Part shown: positions 51,974 to 62,252 of the stretch, piece by piece
Layout of the letters: the number at the start of each line of letters is the position of its first letter
Position numbering within the stretch: the stretch's first letter is position 1
DNA from: CAVYHJ01 sp963768165 [NCBI: uncultured bacterium]
Lineage (GTDB): Bacteria > UBP4 > UBA4092
Direction: 5' to 3'
DNA: 64,000 nucleotides
Assembly: GCA_963768165.1 (NCBI GenBank)
Contig: CAVYHJ010000002.1
Span: 1,054,001 to 1,118,000, forward strand
The notes under the pieces: model-generated
The model's database searches: none
Seen by the model: the letters and a program-made list of their open reading frames with translations, nothing else
Told to the model about the DNA's origin: nothing
Program-made: the position numbers and the translations under genes

Positions 51974-52139
51974 CAACTGCATATCGCATCGCTTTCTTAC
52001 CCGGCTGAATGGTTAAAATAAAATAGATTACAAAAATCAGCAATTAATTTTTCTATTTCTTTTCGAGTGTAGCGTTTCTCAAAATTGAAAGTAGTTGTAT
52101 TTCTTTGATAATATGGTGTAACAATTAATCTATTTGATT

Positions 52140-53021
52140 ATGACGAAAGACATACTATTACAACTAATCGGCCCTTTACCAAAAAAGGTGGGCTTAAATC
52201 CTATTACGCTGGAATCGGTGGATTGTGGTGGTTATATACGGGAAAAAATTGAGTACAACGTCGAATCCAACGAACGGGTTAAGGCTTATATTCTTATTCC
52301 GAAAAATATCAAGTCGCGGGTTCCTGCTGTCTTTTGCCATCACCAACATGCCGGCCAATTTGAATTGGGGAAAAGTGAAGTTGTGGGTCTGGTAGGAGAC
52401 CCTGACCAGGTTTATGCAAACGATTTGGCGGAACGGGGATATATCACTTTTGCGCCGGACGCGATTGCTTTTGAAGAAAGAAATTGGAGCGGAAATTCCG
52501 GTAAAGCGGAATATTTTGCCCTGGCTACCCGGCTTGTGCAAGGGTATACGTTAATGGCTAAAGTCATTCATGATATGTCCGTTGGTCTCGATTATCTCGT
52601 AACCAGACCCGAAGTCGAGAAAAACAAAATAGGTTTCATTGGCCATTCCTACGGCGGACGCATGGCCATCTGGTCACCTGTCTTTGACAACCGGATCAAA
52701 GTATCCGTCTCCAATTGCGGATGTATCAATTATAAAGATTCACTACCTAATAATGTTGGTATACAAATGGAATTTTGCATTCCCGGTATTCTCCAGCATG
52801 GTGATATTGAAGATATTGTTAGACTGGTAGAACCGTGTCCGCTGTATATCTCCGCCACGGATGATGATATATGGAGTTACGGTGCACAAAAAATCTATGA
52901 TTATGCTAAATCTGCTTTTACTCACGGAGAACTGAAACTCAAAATCTGGCATGGTAAACATCTCTTTACTAAAGAGATGCGCGAAGAAGCTTATTTGTTT
53001 TTGGATAAATATTTAAAATAG
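52140..53021 (+). CDS. Alpha/beta-hydrolase (dienelactone-hydrolase/acetyl-esterase-like)
   Basis: A 293-residue cytosolic hydrolase. The nucleophile elbow is GFIGHSYGGRMA, with Ser near residue 170. The acid is in ISATDDDIW and the histidine in IWHGKHLFTKEM. The N-terminal part has AVFCHHQHAGQFELGKSE, a pattern common in uncharacterised acetyl-xylan-esterase-like hydrolases. There is no signal peptide. I prefer the ATG at 52140 to the TTG two codons earlier; neither has a good ribosome site. The substrate is unknown, perhaps an acylated sugar imported from outside. Confidence 0.83.
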   Translation: MTKDILLQLIGPLPKKVGLNPITLESVDCGGYIREKIEYNVESNERVKAYILIPKNIKSRVPAVFCHHQHAGQFELGKSEVVGLVGDPDQVYANDLAERGYITFAPDAIAFEERNWSGNSGKAEYFALATRLVQGYTLMAKVIHDMSVGLDYLVTRPEVEKNKIGFIGHSYGGRMAIWSPVFDNRIKVSVSNCGCINYKDSLPNNVGIQMEFCIPGILQHGDIEDIVRLVEPCPLYISATDDDIWSYGAQKIYDYAKSAFTHGELKLKIWHGKHLFTKEMREEAYLFLDKYLK

Positions 53022-53099
53022 AAAAAGTGTATTACCTTCCCAACATTGATGGTTTCAAACGTAATCGGTTCCGAATGAATCCCATGCGTCGAGAGGTTA

Positions 53100-54590
53100 T
53101 TACCATCCCAGTTTTCGCTGATAGTCCTTATCCCACCGCGACAGAATGACTTTCTGGCGGGTGTAAAACGATACGCTTTCCGTTCCTTGCATGTGCAGGT
53201 CGCCAAAGAAAGAACGGTTCCAACCGGAGAATGGGAACACCGCCATCGGCGCAGGGATACCTACGTTAATTCCGACCATGCCGCACTTGATTTCCCGCAG
53301 AAATTGACGGGCGACACTTCCGCTATTCGTAAAAATAGTCGCGCCATTCCCATACGGACTTTGGTTGGCAATGGTAATCGCTTCATCTACGCTTGACACT
53401 CGAATCATAGAAAGGACCGGACCAAAGATTTCATCCTGTGCGATACTCATCTGTGGTTTCACATGATCAAACAAGGTCGGGCCCACAAAAAATCCCTCTT
53501 TCGGAATACCTGTTCGGCCATCACGCACTAACTTAGCGCCTTCTGCCGCGCCTTTGTCAATATACGATAAAACCCTATCCTTTGCCGCTTGATCAATGAC
53601 AGGACCCATCTCTGCTTTTTCATCGGAATAAGTGTTGCCAATTTTAAGAGAACTCATTGTGTTTACAACTCGCTCTTTTAATTCTTCCCCATGTTTCTCC
53701 AACCCAATTAGAATTGAACCAGCCATACAACGTTGCCCACCGCAGCCGAATGCCGAACCCATAATCGCGCGCGTCGTGGTCGCAGGCTCCGCGTCCGGCA
53801 TCACAATCAACACATTTTTTGCACCGCCTCCACATTGTACTCGTTTCCCATTCTGGCACGCCAAACCATATACATGTTGGGCAATTTTGGATGAACCGAC
53901 GAAACTCACCGCCGAAATATGCGGATGAGTACAAAGTGCATTCACAACTTCCTGTCCCCCATGCACAATATTCAAAACCCCTTCCGGCAATCCGGCTTCC
54001 AGAAATAATTCCGCTAACCGATTTGCCGTAAGAGGAACCTTCTCGCTGGGTTTGAGAATAAATGTGTTTCCGCACGCAATCGAAATAGGAAACATCCATA
54101 AAGGAATCATTGCGGGGAAATTAAATGGAGTAATTCCCGCGCACATACCCAACGGTTCTCGAATAGTTTGCCCGTCAATATTCTCCGCCAATTGGGAAAT
54201 ATTTTCTCCCTTGGTTAATTGCGTAATCCCGCACGCAAACTCCACCATTTCAAACCCGCGCCGGACATCCCCACGCGCTTCATCCAGTGTTTTCCCATTT
54301 TCTAAAGTAATCAAACGGGCGATTTCTTCCAGGTGCGCTTCCAAAATATTGCGATATTTAAAAATAATATTCGCTCGTGAGGAGACCGGTGTCTGCGACC
54401 ATTTGGGAAAAGCCGTTAAAGCCGCTTGGACCGCCTCATGAACTTCCTTCTCCCCACACATAGGTGTCTGTGCGATAACTTCTCCGGTGGAAGGATTATG
54501 AACATCCGAAAACTCTTTAATCTCCGGTTTTCGCCATTCCCCGCCGTTGAGTACTGGAACTTCTTTTATATTTAATTGTTGAGTCGCCAT
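53100..54590 (-). CDS. mmsA: CoA-acylating methylmalonate-semialdehyde dehydrogenase
   Basis: A 496-residue aldehyde dehydrogenase of the MmsA type, which converts (methyl)malonate semialdehyde to propionyl- or acetyl-CoA with NAD+ and CoA in valine, inositol or propanoate breakdown. The family signature is clear: GITPFNFPAMIPLWMFPISIACGNTFILKPSE, the Rossmann SAVSFVGSSKIAQHVY, and the catalytic cysteine in FGCGGQRCMAGS near residue 285. The general base Glu found in ordinary ALDHs is lacking there, as expected for MmsA. The start at 54590 has GGAGAAGG directly upstream. The neighbouring acyl-CoA synthetase suggests organic-acid metabolism. Confidence 0.93.
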   Translation of the reverse strand: MATQQLNIKEVPVLNGGEWRKPEIKEFSDVHNPSTGEVIAQTPMCGEKEVHEAVQAALTAFPKWSQTPVSSRANIIFKYRNILEAHLEEIARLITLENGKTLDEARGDVRRGFEMVEFACGITQLTKGENISQLAENIDGQTIREPLGMCAGITPFNFPAMIPLWMFPISIACGNTFILKPSEKVPLTANRLAELFLEAGLPEGVLNIVHGGQEVVNALCTHPHISAVSFVGSSKIAQHVYGLACQNGKRVQCGGGAKNVLIVMPDAEPATTTRAIMGSAFGCGGQRCMAGSILIGLEKHGEELKERVVNTMSSLKIGNTYSDEKAEMGPVIDQAAKDRVLSYIDKGAAEGAKLVRDGRTGIPKEGFFVGPTLFDHVKPQMSIAQDEIFGPVLSMIRVSSVDEAITIANQSPYGNGATIFTNSGSVARQFLREIKCGMVGINVGIPAPMAVFPFSGWNRSFFGDLHMQGTESVSFYTRQKVILSRWDKDYQRKLGW

Positions 54591-54870
54591 CATCCTTCTC
54601 CTCTCTATTAAAGATATACTATTTCTAAAAATTTTCAACTATTAAATATCGTATCCCTAATCCGCCAATCAAATTGTACTCCTTTTTTCGTTTTAGGGCA
54701 ATCTAGTGTCTCTAAAAAATGTTTTAAGAACTTTGGTCTTGAAGGAAGGAATCATTTGGATTTCCAGTTGCCATACGAAACGAAGGATATTTGCATAATG
54801 AGGAGTATTTACACTGTCCTCCGCTCTGTTATAAGATAAACCCTGCCGTATAAAACAAAAAGCAAAAATT

Positions 54871-57800
54871 ATGCCTTATTACCATAAAGAAACCAAAAAA
54901 TATTTGCGCTCTGTTTTGGAAACGTTGGATAAGAAAATTTATTCTTCCATATCGGAATTAAAAGTTACGGCATGGTGTTCACCCGAACCCTTACCCTTTC
55001 AAAAACGATTATCGGGGAAAAAGAAAATACTTAGACCGGGACAAAAATGGGGAGACTTATTCGATTGTGCCTGGTTCCATTTCACCGGTGAAATCCCGAA
55101 ATCTGTCATGGGACGGAAGATTGTGTTGTTAATTGACGTAAATGGAGAAGCGTGTGTGGTTGATAAAATAGGAAATCCGGTACTTGGATTGACCCACGTG
55201 AGTCCGGGATATGACGCTACTTTGGGAATGTCGGGGAAACGTGTTGTGCCGATTACTCAAAAGGCAAAAGGCGGAGAGAAGATTGACCTTTGGGCGGATG
55301 CCGGATGTAACGATCTATTCGGTGTGCTTCAAGGAAATGGGACATTAAAAGAAGCTTCAATTGCCATTTGCCGCGAGGAAATCCGAAAACTATATTATGA
55401 TTTTGAAGTCTTGTATGAATTAATGAATCTGGTTCCGGAGGATCGGACACGTCATTATACAATTCTTGCCGCGCTTAATGATGCTGCTAATCAATTGACT
55501 GATTATAGCGATGAGGAAGTTAGTCGGGCGAGAGAAATCCTGGCACCGGAACTCAAAAAGAAAAATGGGGATGTTTCTCTGAAGGTCAGTACCATCGGTC
55601 ACGCGCATATTGACTTGGGCTGGCTCTGGCCGATTCGTGAAACCCTTCGTAAAGGCGCACGAACGTTTTCAACCGTTACTGAAATGATGCAACGGTATCC
55701 CGATTATGTGTTTGGCGCAAGCCAGCCGCAGTTATATCAATGGATAAAAGATTATTATCCGGCATTGTATGCAAAAATCAAAAGGCGAATCGCGGAGGGA
55801 AGATGGGAACCCCAGGGCGCCACGTGGGTGGAAGCGGATATTAACATTTCCGGTGGAGAAGCGCTGGTTCGCCAATTCTTATATGGCAAGAAATTTTTTA
55901 GAGAGGAATTTGGCAAAGAAATGAAAATTCTGTGGCAGCCGGATGTTTTTGGATATATTGCCACGCTGCCGCAATTAATGAAAAAATCCGGCGTGGACTA
56001 TTTCATGACACAAAAACTTTCCTGGAGTCTTTATAATTTATTTCCCCATCACACGTTTTTGTGGGAAGGGATTGACGGAACTAAAATTCTGTCTCATATG
56101 CCTCCCGAAAATACCTATAACAGTTCTGCTACTCCAAGAGCAATATTTAACGCTGAGAAAAACTTTCTGGATAAATCTGTCGCTGACCGGGTTTTGCTAC
56201 TTTTTGGAATTGGGGATGGGGGTGGCGGACCCGGAGAAGAACACCTGGAACGGTTGGCACGAGAAAAAAATATTAATGGGCTGGCGCCTGTCATTCAAGA
56301 ATCATCAGAGAAGTTTTTTAAACAGATTGAAAAAAATCAAAATAAATATAAAACATGGGCGGGAGAGCTTTATTTAGAACGGCATCAGGGAACCTACACG
56401 ACACAGGCGAGAAATAAACGCGCCAACCGTAAAATGGAATATGCTTTACGGGAATTGGAATGGAGTTCTGTTTTAGCTTTACAAATTGCCGGACAGAAAT
56501 ATCCCAAACAAACATTGGACAAAATCTGGAAAGAAGTTCTCTTGTATCAATTCCATGATATTCTTCCCGGTTCATCTATTACACGGGTTTATGATGAATC
56601 TTTGGCGAGATATAAAATCCTGTTTGAAAAGGTAAAAGAACTTCAAACCAAAGCGGATACCGCGGTCCTTTCAAAGATAAATACTTTTGAAAAACAAAAT
56701 CCTGTTGTTATTACCAACTCTCTATCGTGGGATCGGGACGAGTGGATTCAGGTCAACAATAAATACATTAAGGTTCAAGTACCGGCAATGGGATATACCA
56801 CCATTGATTTGGATCAACAAAAGCCTGAATATCACAAAACCGCTGCATCAACGGGCTCTTTGGAAAACGATCTTTTACGTATTCAATTTACCAAGGAAGG
56901 ATTTATTCAGTCTATTTTTGACAAGGAACATCAGAGAGAAGCGCTTGTTTTCGGCAAAGTAGGAAATCAACTTAGCGTATATGATGACCCAGGAGATGCC
57001 TGGGATTTTTCCATCGGATACGATGAAAAAAAACCGGACATTTTCAAACTAAAATCCGTCAAATCAAACGTAACAGGGCCGAAAGCCTTCTTACGACAAG
57101 TATTTACTTATGGAAAATCTGTTCTTACACAAGAAATAATTTTAACGTCCGGCAGCCGCCGGATTGATTTTGTCACACGGGTGGATTGGAAGGAAACGCA
57201 TAAAATGTTACGTACTTCTTTCCCGATACAGATTCTTGCGACAGAAGCAACGTGCGATATTCAATTCGGAAATATCAAACGGCCCACGCATCGTAATACC
57301 AGTTGGGATATGGGAAAATTTGAAATCTGCGCTCATAAATGGGTGGACATCTCTCAAGAAGATTACGGAGTAGCACTGTTAAACGATTGCAAATACGGCC
57401 ACAAGGTTTTTGACAATGTGCTGGACTTGAATTTACTTCGCAGTCCCACTTCTCCGGACCCTAAAGCCGATCGGGCGCATCATGAATTCACCTATTCATT
57501 ATATCCTCATGCCGGGAATTATATTACAGGCGGAGTCGCTAAAGCCGGATATGAACTCAATATTCCTCTCCGGGTAATCCCGATAAAACCACACCGAGGA
57601 ATTCTACCGGATTCGTTATCACAAATTCAGATTGATGCCGACAATATCATTATTGAGAATATTAAACAGGCGGAAGAGGATAATGATGTGGTCATCCGGC
57701 TTTATGAAAACCAGGGCGCGGAAACTAACGCAAAAATCAGTTTTGGCTTCCCTGTGACATCTATACGGTTGGTTAATTTAATGGAAGTAAAACCCAAACG

Positions 57801-57879
57801 CTTGGAATTGAAAAATCAAAGTGTCGCCTTACACTTCGGTCCTTTTGAAATCCATACACTAAAAATTTCATACTCCTAG
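54871..57879 (+). CDS. GH38-family alpha-mannosidase
   Basis: A 1002-residue exo-alpha-mannosidase of glycoside hydrolase family 38. The zinc-binding catalytic domain starts with TIGHAHIDLGWLWPIRET near residue 240 (His-x-Asp ligands), and the nucleophile Asp lies in WQPDVFGYIATLPQL near residue 357. Further conserved parts are ARNKRANRKMEYALRELE, LLYQFHDILPGSSI and the beta-sandwich C-terminal domains. It has no signal peptide, so it probably trims imported mannosides in the cytosol. The N-terminal ~220 residues form the usual beta-sandwich domain. No mannose-uptake genes lie nearby. Confidence 0.93.
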   Translation: MPYYHKETKKYLRSVLETLDKKIYSSISELKVTAWCSPEPLPFQKRLSGKKKILRPGQKWGDLFDCAWFHFTGEIPKSVMGRKIVLLIDVNGEACVVDKIGNPVLGLTHVSPGYDATLGMSGKRVVPITQKAKGGEKIDLWADAGCNDLFGVLQGNGTLKEASIAICREEIRKLYYDFEVLYELMNLVPEDRTRHYTILAALNDAANQLTDYSDEEVSRAREILAPELKKKNGDVSLKVSTIGHAHIDLGWLWPIRETLRKGARTFSTVTEMMQRYPDYVFGASQPQLYQWIKDYYPALYAKIKRRIAEGRWEPQGATWVEADINISGGEALVRQFLYGKKFFREEFGKEMKILWQPDVFGYIATLPQLMKKSGVDYFMTQKLSWSLYNLFPHHTFLWEGIDGTKILSHMPPENTYNSSATPRAIFNAEKNFLDKSVADRVLLLFGIGDGGGGPGEEHLERLAREKNINGLAPVIQESSEKFFKQIEKNQNKYKTWAGELYLERHQGTYTTQARNKRANRKMEYALRELEWSSVLALQIAGQKYPKQTLDKIWKEVLLYQFHDILPGSSITRVYDESLARYKILFEKVKELQTKADTAVLSKINTFEKQNPVVITNSLSWDRDEWIQVNNKYIKVQVPAMGYTTIDLDQQKPEYHKTAASTGSLENDLLRIQFTKEGFIQSIFDKEHQREALVFGKVGNQLSVYDDPGDAWDFSIGYDEKKPDIFKLKSVKSNVTGPKAFLRQVFTYGKSVLTQEIILTSGSRRIDFVTRVDWKETHKMLRTSFPIQILATEATCDIQFGNIKRPTHRNTSWDMGKFEICAHKWVDISQEDYGVALLNDCKYGHKVFDNVLDLNLLRSPTSPDPKADRAHHEFTYSLYPHAGNYITGGVAKAGYELNIPLRVIPIKPHRGILPDSLSQIQIDADNIIIENIKQAEEDNDVVIRLYENQGAETNAKISFGFPVTSIRLVNLMEVKPKRLELKNQSVALHFGPFEIHTLKISYS

Positions 57880-57898
57880 TCAACCATGGCAAAACCAA

Positions 57899-58036
57899 TT
57901 ATTTCGCTTCTTCATAAATGGAAGGGATAAGATTTTTCAAATCACATACAATTCTCAACCGGGAAAACGTGTTCAACAGATAATGTGTGAGCAATTGGGC
58001 ATTTTCATCCAATACATTTAAAGGACTATCATAATG
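57899..58036 (-). pseudogene. Possible remnant of a lost gene's 3' end
   Basis: A stop-bounded stretch of 45 codons (ending NLIPSIYEEAK) with strikingly protein-like content (NVLDENAQLLTHYLLN, FSRLRIVCDLK). It has no ATG; only a TTG occurs inside. I do not recognise the family. It looks like the C-terminus of a deleted gene. The rest of the 331-bp gap shows nothing. Confidence 0.35.
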
Positions 58037-58210
58037 TTAGTTGACTGAAATGGGGTTTGCTCCGTATTGTTATTTTTATGCATATTTTCCATAATGAATT
58101 GAAATGAATTTATCAGTAAGGTGGTTCCAATTATTTAAAATTAGGGAATCCAATCCTACTCAAGTCAATTATTGAATTCTATTACTAATGCTCTTCATCA
58201 TATTCTTTTA

Positions 58211-58774
58211 CTAAAAAACAGGGATTTGTCTCCATCCAGTATCATACTTTATCAAAGAAACCGTGTATTTCATTTTTTCATCCAAACAGCCCGGAGCAAT
58301 ACGCTCAACCTCTTCTGGTGTAAAGGGTTCAGCAGGTTCATAATTGGTGGTATATTCAACTTTGGCCAATTTGTCCTGTTGGAAAATATTCGTGATTTGG
58401 TCAAATTGTTCAAGCAGCAAATATATTTTTTTGGAACCTGCAACAGATTCATCGTTCTCAATAAAAGGTTTCCCGTTCTCCGTTATCTTTATTTCCACAT
58501 TTTGAAGAGTCTTATCCGCCGGGCGGAAATTTTGTACTACATAATCTATTAATCCCATCTTTTTTAATTCATTCAATTTCCTTAATTGCTCTGAATCAAC
58601 CGTATAATTGGGAACCCCCACAACAAAAGTAATTGAATACGCATCCGACTTTTGAGGATACCCTTTTTTTATGACCTCCTCCGCATCGAAGACTTCAAGC
58701 GGTTTCATACATCCAAGGAGAATCCCCAGGGTTAGTATCAACATCCCAATATTAAGGGGTTTATTTTTAAACAT
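58211..58774 (-). CDS. Lipoprotein of unknown function
   Basis: A 187-residue predicted lipoprotein: a basic N-terminus, a hydrophobic stretch and a lipobox LLGC with Cys near residue 22. The mature part has no family I recognise; it contains acidic stretches and a weak 'VEIKITENGKPFIENDES' beta region. Its cell location should be the outer face of the inner membrane or the outer membrane. It is a single gene, with no partner in the same direction. There is no good evidence for its role. Confidence 0.7.
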   Translation of the reverse strand: MFKNKPLNIGMLILTLGILLGCMKPLEVFDAEEVIKKGYPQKSDAYSITFVVGVPNYTVDSEQLRKLNELKKMGLIDYVVQNFRPADKTLQNVEIKITENGKPFIENDESVAGSKKIYLLLEQFDQITNIFQQDKLAKVEYTTNYEPAEPFTPEEVERIAPGCLDEKMKYTVSLIKYDTGWRQIPVF

Positions 58775-59061
58775 ATTTAACCTCTATTCCCAACCGGATG
58801 CGATAGTGCCATTGGGTATTGCGATAATTAACAAATTTCATTTGATGTACCCATGTGGGCATAACTTATTATACCTGAGGAAAGGGAAAAAAGAATCTGG
58901 AATAAAAGAATGGGCAAAGCGGCGAAGGGAAAGCAGGTTTATGGTGTAAGGGTGTAGATGTCCAACTTTTGATAGAAAGTAACAAAATACGCCTTGACCA
59001 ACTCTCCCTGTTGCGCGGTAAGCTTTCTTTTACATCACTTACAGAAACAAAGGAATAAAAG

Positions 59062-59169
59062 ATGAAATTGACCCAACAACGCAGAAAGAAGTATAATGTT
59101 TTACACTCTATGGACTATTTAAAACAAGAACAAACTGCCGAGTATTCTTTTCCAGGTTTATCCAATTGA
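59062..59169 (+). CDS. Short coupled ORF (35 aa) before the TIM-barrel gene
   Basis: An ATG with AAAGGA eight bases upstream, encoding MKLTQQRRKKYNVLHSM and ending in a TGA that overlaps the TTG start of the next gene (59166-59169). The good ribosome site and exact overlap suggest a leader peptide for coupling, or the detached N-terminus of the downstream gene after a frameshift. It matches no family I know. Confidence 0.4.
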   Translation: MKLTQQRRKKYNVLHSMDYLKQEQTAEYSFPGLSN

Positions 59170-61085
59170 CGCTGCAAACAGATAGGTTAAGCGAGAAGTT
59201 ACTATCGGGGGGAAGCCAAGCTGGAAAGTATGCCAATTTCAATGTCGCGATTTATATCCCCGTCAGGGCGGTGCAGAGTTTCGAAGACCCGGATAAATTA
59301 ATCAGGGAATGGGAACTCATCAGCCGGCAGGTAAAGGTGGACAAAGTCTATATCGAAGTGCAGCAAAACCGGATGATAGTAAATGATGAATTACTGGAAA
59401 AGGTAAAGAAGTTTTTTCTCGATAAAGATGTGCAAATAGCGGGAGGGATGGCTTTATCGGAAGGCGGGTTTGGAGGACAGTTTCATTCATTTTGTTACAC
59501 TGATCCGGCAGACCGGGCTTTTGTTAAGAATGCTGTTGAGTTGGCGGCGCGACATTTTGACGAAGTAATCCAGGATGATTTCTTTTTTGTATCCACCAAA
59601 TATGATTCAGACATTGCCGCTAAAGGGAACCGGAGCTGGAGCGAATTCCGATTGGACTTGATGAGAGAGGCTTCAGAAAACCTTTTACTGAAACCTGCCA
59701 GGGCAGTGAATCCCAAGATAAAGATGGTCATCAAATATCCCAACTGGTACGAGCATTTCCAGGGATTGGGGTTTGATCTCGATAAACAAGCCAAGATGTT
59801 TGATGGGATTTATACAGGAACAGAGACCCGGGACCCGGAGAATACCGACCAAAACCTGCAGCAGTATGAAAGTTATTTGATTTATCGGTATTTTGAAAAT
59901 ATCAAACCTGGTGGCAATGGCGGGGGCTGGGTGGATACTTACAGTATCCGGTATATCGACCGATATACCGAGCAATTATGGGATACAATGTTTGCCAAAG
60001 CACCGGAGATTACCTTGTTTGAATGGTCTGGGATGACCCGCCCTATTCAGATTGGAGAACGGAATGCATGGAAGGACAAGCTGACCAATTTTAATTATGA
60101 TGAAATGCTCCAAACTTATAAAACCAAAAATCCAAAGATAACAGCAGACCCCACTTATGCAAGTATCGCCTCCTATTCATTGGAACAGGTAGACGCTTTT
60201 CTAGGCAAACTGGGAAAACCGATAGGAATCAAGAGCTACAAGCCGTATCAATCTTGGGGAGAAGATTTTCTACAGAATTATTTAGGAAATATGGGGATGC
60301 CCATGGACCTTTATCCAACATTTCCAACCGATGCAAACCTGGTGCTATTAACCGAGTCCGCCAAATATGACCCGGCGATTGTTATCAAGATTAAAAAGCA
60401 ATTAGTGGATGGCAAGTCAGTGGTCATCACATCCGGTTTGCTCCATGCACTCCAAGAGAAGGGGATTGAGGATATTGTAGAAGTACTATATACCGACCGA
60501 AAAATCCTTGCCAAGGATTATCTGGCAGGATTTGGTTCCGGGAGTGGAACGGAACTTGGGAACGAAAAAGATAGGGGGATTCTTTTCCCGGATATTCGAT
60601 TTCTGACTAATGATTCATGGCCAATTATCCGAGCCCTGGCAAATGGCCGGGGTTATCCGCTCATGCTGTTGAACCGATACTCCAAAGGGATATTGTATAT
60701 CTGGACCATGCCTGATAATTTTAATGACCTTTATCGATTACCGATTAAAGTCATCAGTACCATCAAGAATTATGTCATGGCCGGATTCCCTGTCCGATTG
60801 GATGGACCGAGTCATGTCACATTGTTTGCTTATAACAATGATACTTTTATCGTCCAGTCCTATTTACCCATTGAGACGGATGTGATTGTCTCCCTCTTTA
60901 AAACGGAGTTTACCCAATTGAAAAATCTGGTGACCCATGAAATGATCACGGGTCAGCTGGTTCAACCGCCTCAAATGGATGAACGGGAACGAAGCCGGCG
61001 CGTTGTTGAAGAGCCGCGTGTCACTTTCAATATTCATTTACTTCCACATAGTTATAAAGTATTTGTTGCAGAAAAAGGCAAGTAA
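59166..61085 (+). CDS. Putative TIM-barrel glycoside-hydrolase-like protein
   Basis: A 639-residue protein of unknown function. The first ~330 residues show the beta/alpha pattern of a GH-like barrel (VAIYIPVRAVQSFEDPDKLIREWELI, KVYIEVQQNRMIV, FDEVIQDDFFFVSTKYDSD, KIKMVIKYPNWYEHFQGLG, ITLFEWSGM), with acidic residues at strand ends. The rest resembles the glutamine-amidotransferase-like and beta-sandwich domains of large sugar enzymes. The start is uncertain: the TTG at 59166 overlaps the upstream 35-codon ORF, and there is no signal peptide, so the N-terminus may be truncated or frameshifted. I cannot name a CAZy family. Confidence 0.68.
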   Translation: MTLQTDRLSEKLLSGGSQAGKYANFNVAIYIPVRAVQSFEDPDKLIREWELISRQVKVDKVYIEVQQNRMIVNDELLEKVKKFFLDKDVQIAGGMALSEGGFGGQFHSFCYTDPADRAFVKNAVELAARHFDEVIQDDFFFVSTKYDSDIAAKGNRSWSEFRLDLMREASENLLLKPARAVNPKIKMVIKYPNWYEHFQGLGFDLDKQAKMFDGIYTGTETRDPENTDQNLQQYESYLIYRYFENIKPGGNGGGWVDTYSIRYIDRYTEQLWDTMFAKAPEITLFEWSGMTRPIQIGERNAWKDKLTNFNYDEMLQTYKTKNPKITADPTYASIASYSLEQVDAFLGKLGKPIGIKSYKPYQSWGEDFLQNYLGNMGMPMDLYPTFPTDANLVLLTESAKYDPAIVIKIKKQLVDGKSVVITSGLLHALQEKGIEDIVEVLYTDRKILAKDYLAGFGSGSGTELGNEKDRGILFPDIRFLTNDSWPIIRALANGRGYPLMLLNRYSKGILYIWTMPDNFNDLYRLPIKVISTIKNYVMAGFPVRLDGPSHVTLFAYNNDTFIVQSYLPIETDVIVSLFKTEFTQLKNLVTHEMITGQLVQPPQMDERERSRRVVEEPRVTFNIHLLPHSYKVFVAEKGK

Positions 61086-61133
61086 GCCGGGCAAATAAAA
61101 TAACATTAAGTAAAAACAATATTGAGTTGCCTT

Positions 61134-62252
61134 ATGTTCTTTGCCAAGGAAGAAAAAATAAATCCAGGTTTATATATTCGAAAAGTTCTCAAGGGTATTA
61201 TGGTTGTGCTGTTGGCGGAGATGCTCGCTGTTTTTGTCTGGTTCTGCATCCCAACCTCGGTGCATTATCACGTTCAAGAAACCTATTCATTCCAATCCAA
61301 AAATAAAGATGGCGAAGTCAAACTTGCCATAATGATTCCAAAATCTGGACCATATCAGGAAGTGCAGAATGTCACAGTTTTCTCGATCGGCACGGAAACC
61401 CGAGAATCATATCCGTCAGTGGATGTTGTAAAGTTGACAGGTCATATCAAGGCGAATGAGAAGAAGGTCGCGACCCTGTCTTATGATGTCATTTTGCACC
61501 AAGGCAAAGCACAATGGGATGCGCCTGTTGAGAGTTTTCAGTTACAGCCACAGAAAGGGATTGAATCAGATCATCCTATCATTGCACTTGCGGCATCGCG
61601 GATTGCTATGGGCCAAAGCCGCGACGATGCTTATCGAATCTACAAGTTCACCTCCGCCCTACTTTCCTGGGGTGGTGGAAGTGGAACTGACCCCAACCTG
61701 CGCATCCAGTCAGCGCTGCAGGCATACCAAACGCGCGAAGGGGTTTGTGGTGATTTTGCCAACCTGATGACGGCATTGTGCCGGGCTTCGAAAATACCCG
61801 CGCAATCCATTGATGGCCTGAGCATGCCAAGTCATTACCCGCCGTTATGGTCAGCAACGTATGCTTGGGGACACCCAGGTGCTGCCCACGCCTGGGTGGA
61901 ATTTCACACGACGGCAGGATGGGAAATAGCAGATCCCAGTGCAGCGTATTTAATGCCAGTAAAAAGCATCTGGTTTGGCAAGAACGATGGCAGCCATCTT
62001 TCCTATGGTGAACGCATTTCGCAAGACCATATCTATGAAGAGATGATGGCATGGGCATCAGCAGGGTACCCGTTAGTTGGTGCCATGTCTGACCCGCTCA
62101 GGTTTGCTGCTGCTTCAAATGCTACCGACGTTTCAGTTTTGCCGCAGGGGACAGTAAAAGTAACTTGGAACGGCAAGTGGTTTAATTTAATTGTACTGAT
62201 TGTAATATATGTGGTATGGCGGCAACAACGAAGGAAGAGATCAGATGGATAG
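61134..62252 (+). CDS. Membrane-anchored transglutaminase-like protein
   Basis: A 372-residue protein with an N-terminal helix (~18-40), an external region and a C-terminal helix (~345-365). The transglutaminase-like catalytic triad is visible: Cys205 in REGVCGDFANLMTALCRA, His in GAAHAWVEFHT, and Asp in WEIADPSAAY. Such domains act as peptidases or cross-linking enzymes on the outer side of the membrane. It starts 48 bp after the TIM-barrel gene and is probably co-transcribed. The ATG at 61134 is chosen over a TTG four codons upstream; neither has a clear ribosome site. Confidence 0.85.
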   Translation: MFFAKEEKINPGLYIRKVLKGIMVVLLAEMLAVFVWFCIPTSVHYHVQETYSFQSKNKDGEVKLAIMIPKSGPYQEVQNVTVFSIGTETRESYPSVDVVKLTGHIKANEKKVATLSYDVILHQGKAQWDAPVESFQLQPQKGIESDHPIIALAASRIAMGQSRDDAYRIYKFTSALLSWGGGSGTDPNLRIQSALQAYQTREGVCGDFANLMTALCRASKIPAQSIDGLSMPSHYPPLWSATYAWGHPGAAHAWVEFHTTAGWEIADPSAAYLMPVKSIWFGKNDGSHLSYGERISQDHIYEEMMAWASAGYPLVGAMSDPLRFAAASNATDVSVLPQGTVKVTWNGKWFNLIVLIVIYVVWRQQRRKRSDG

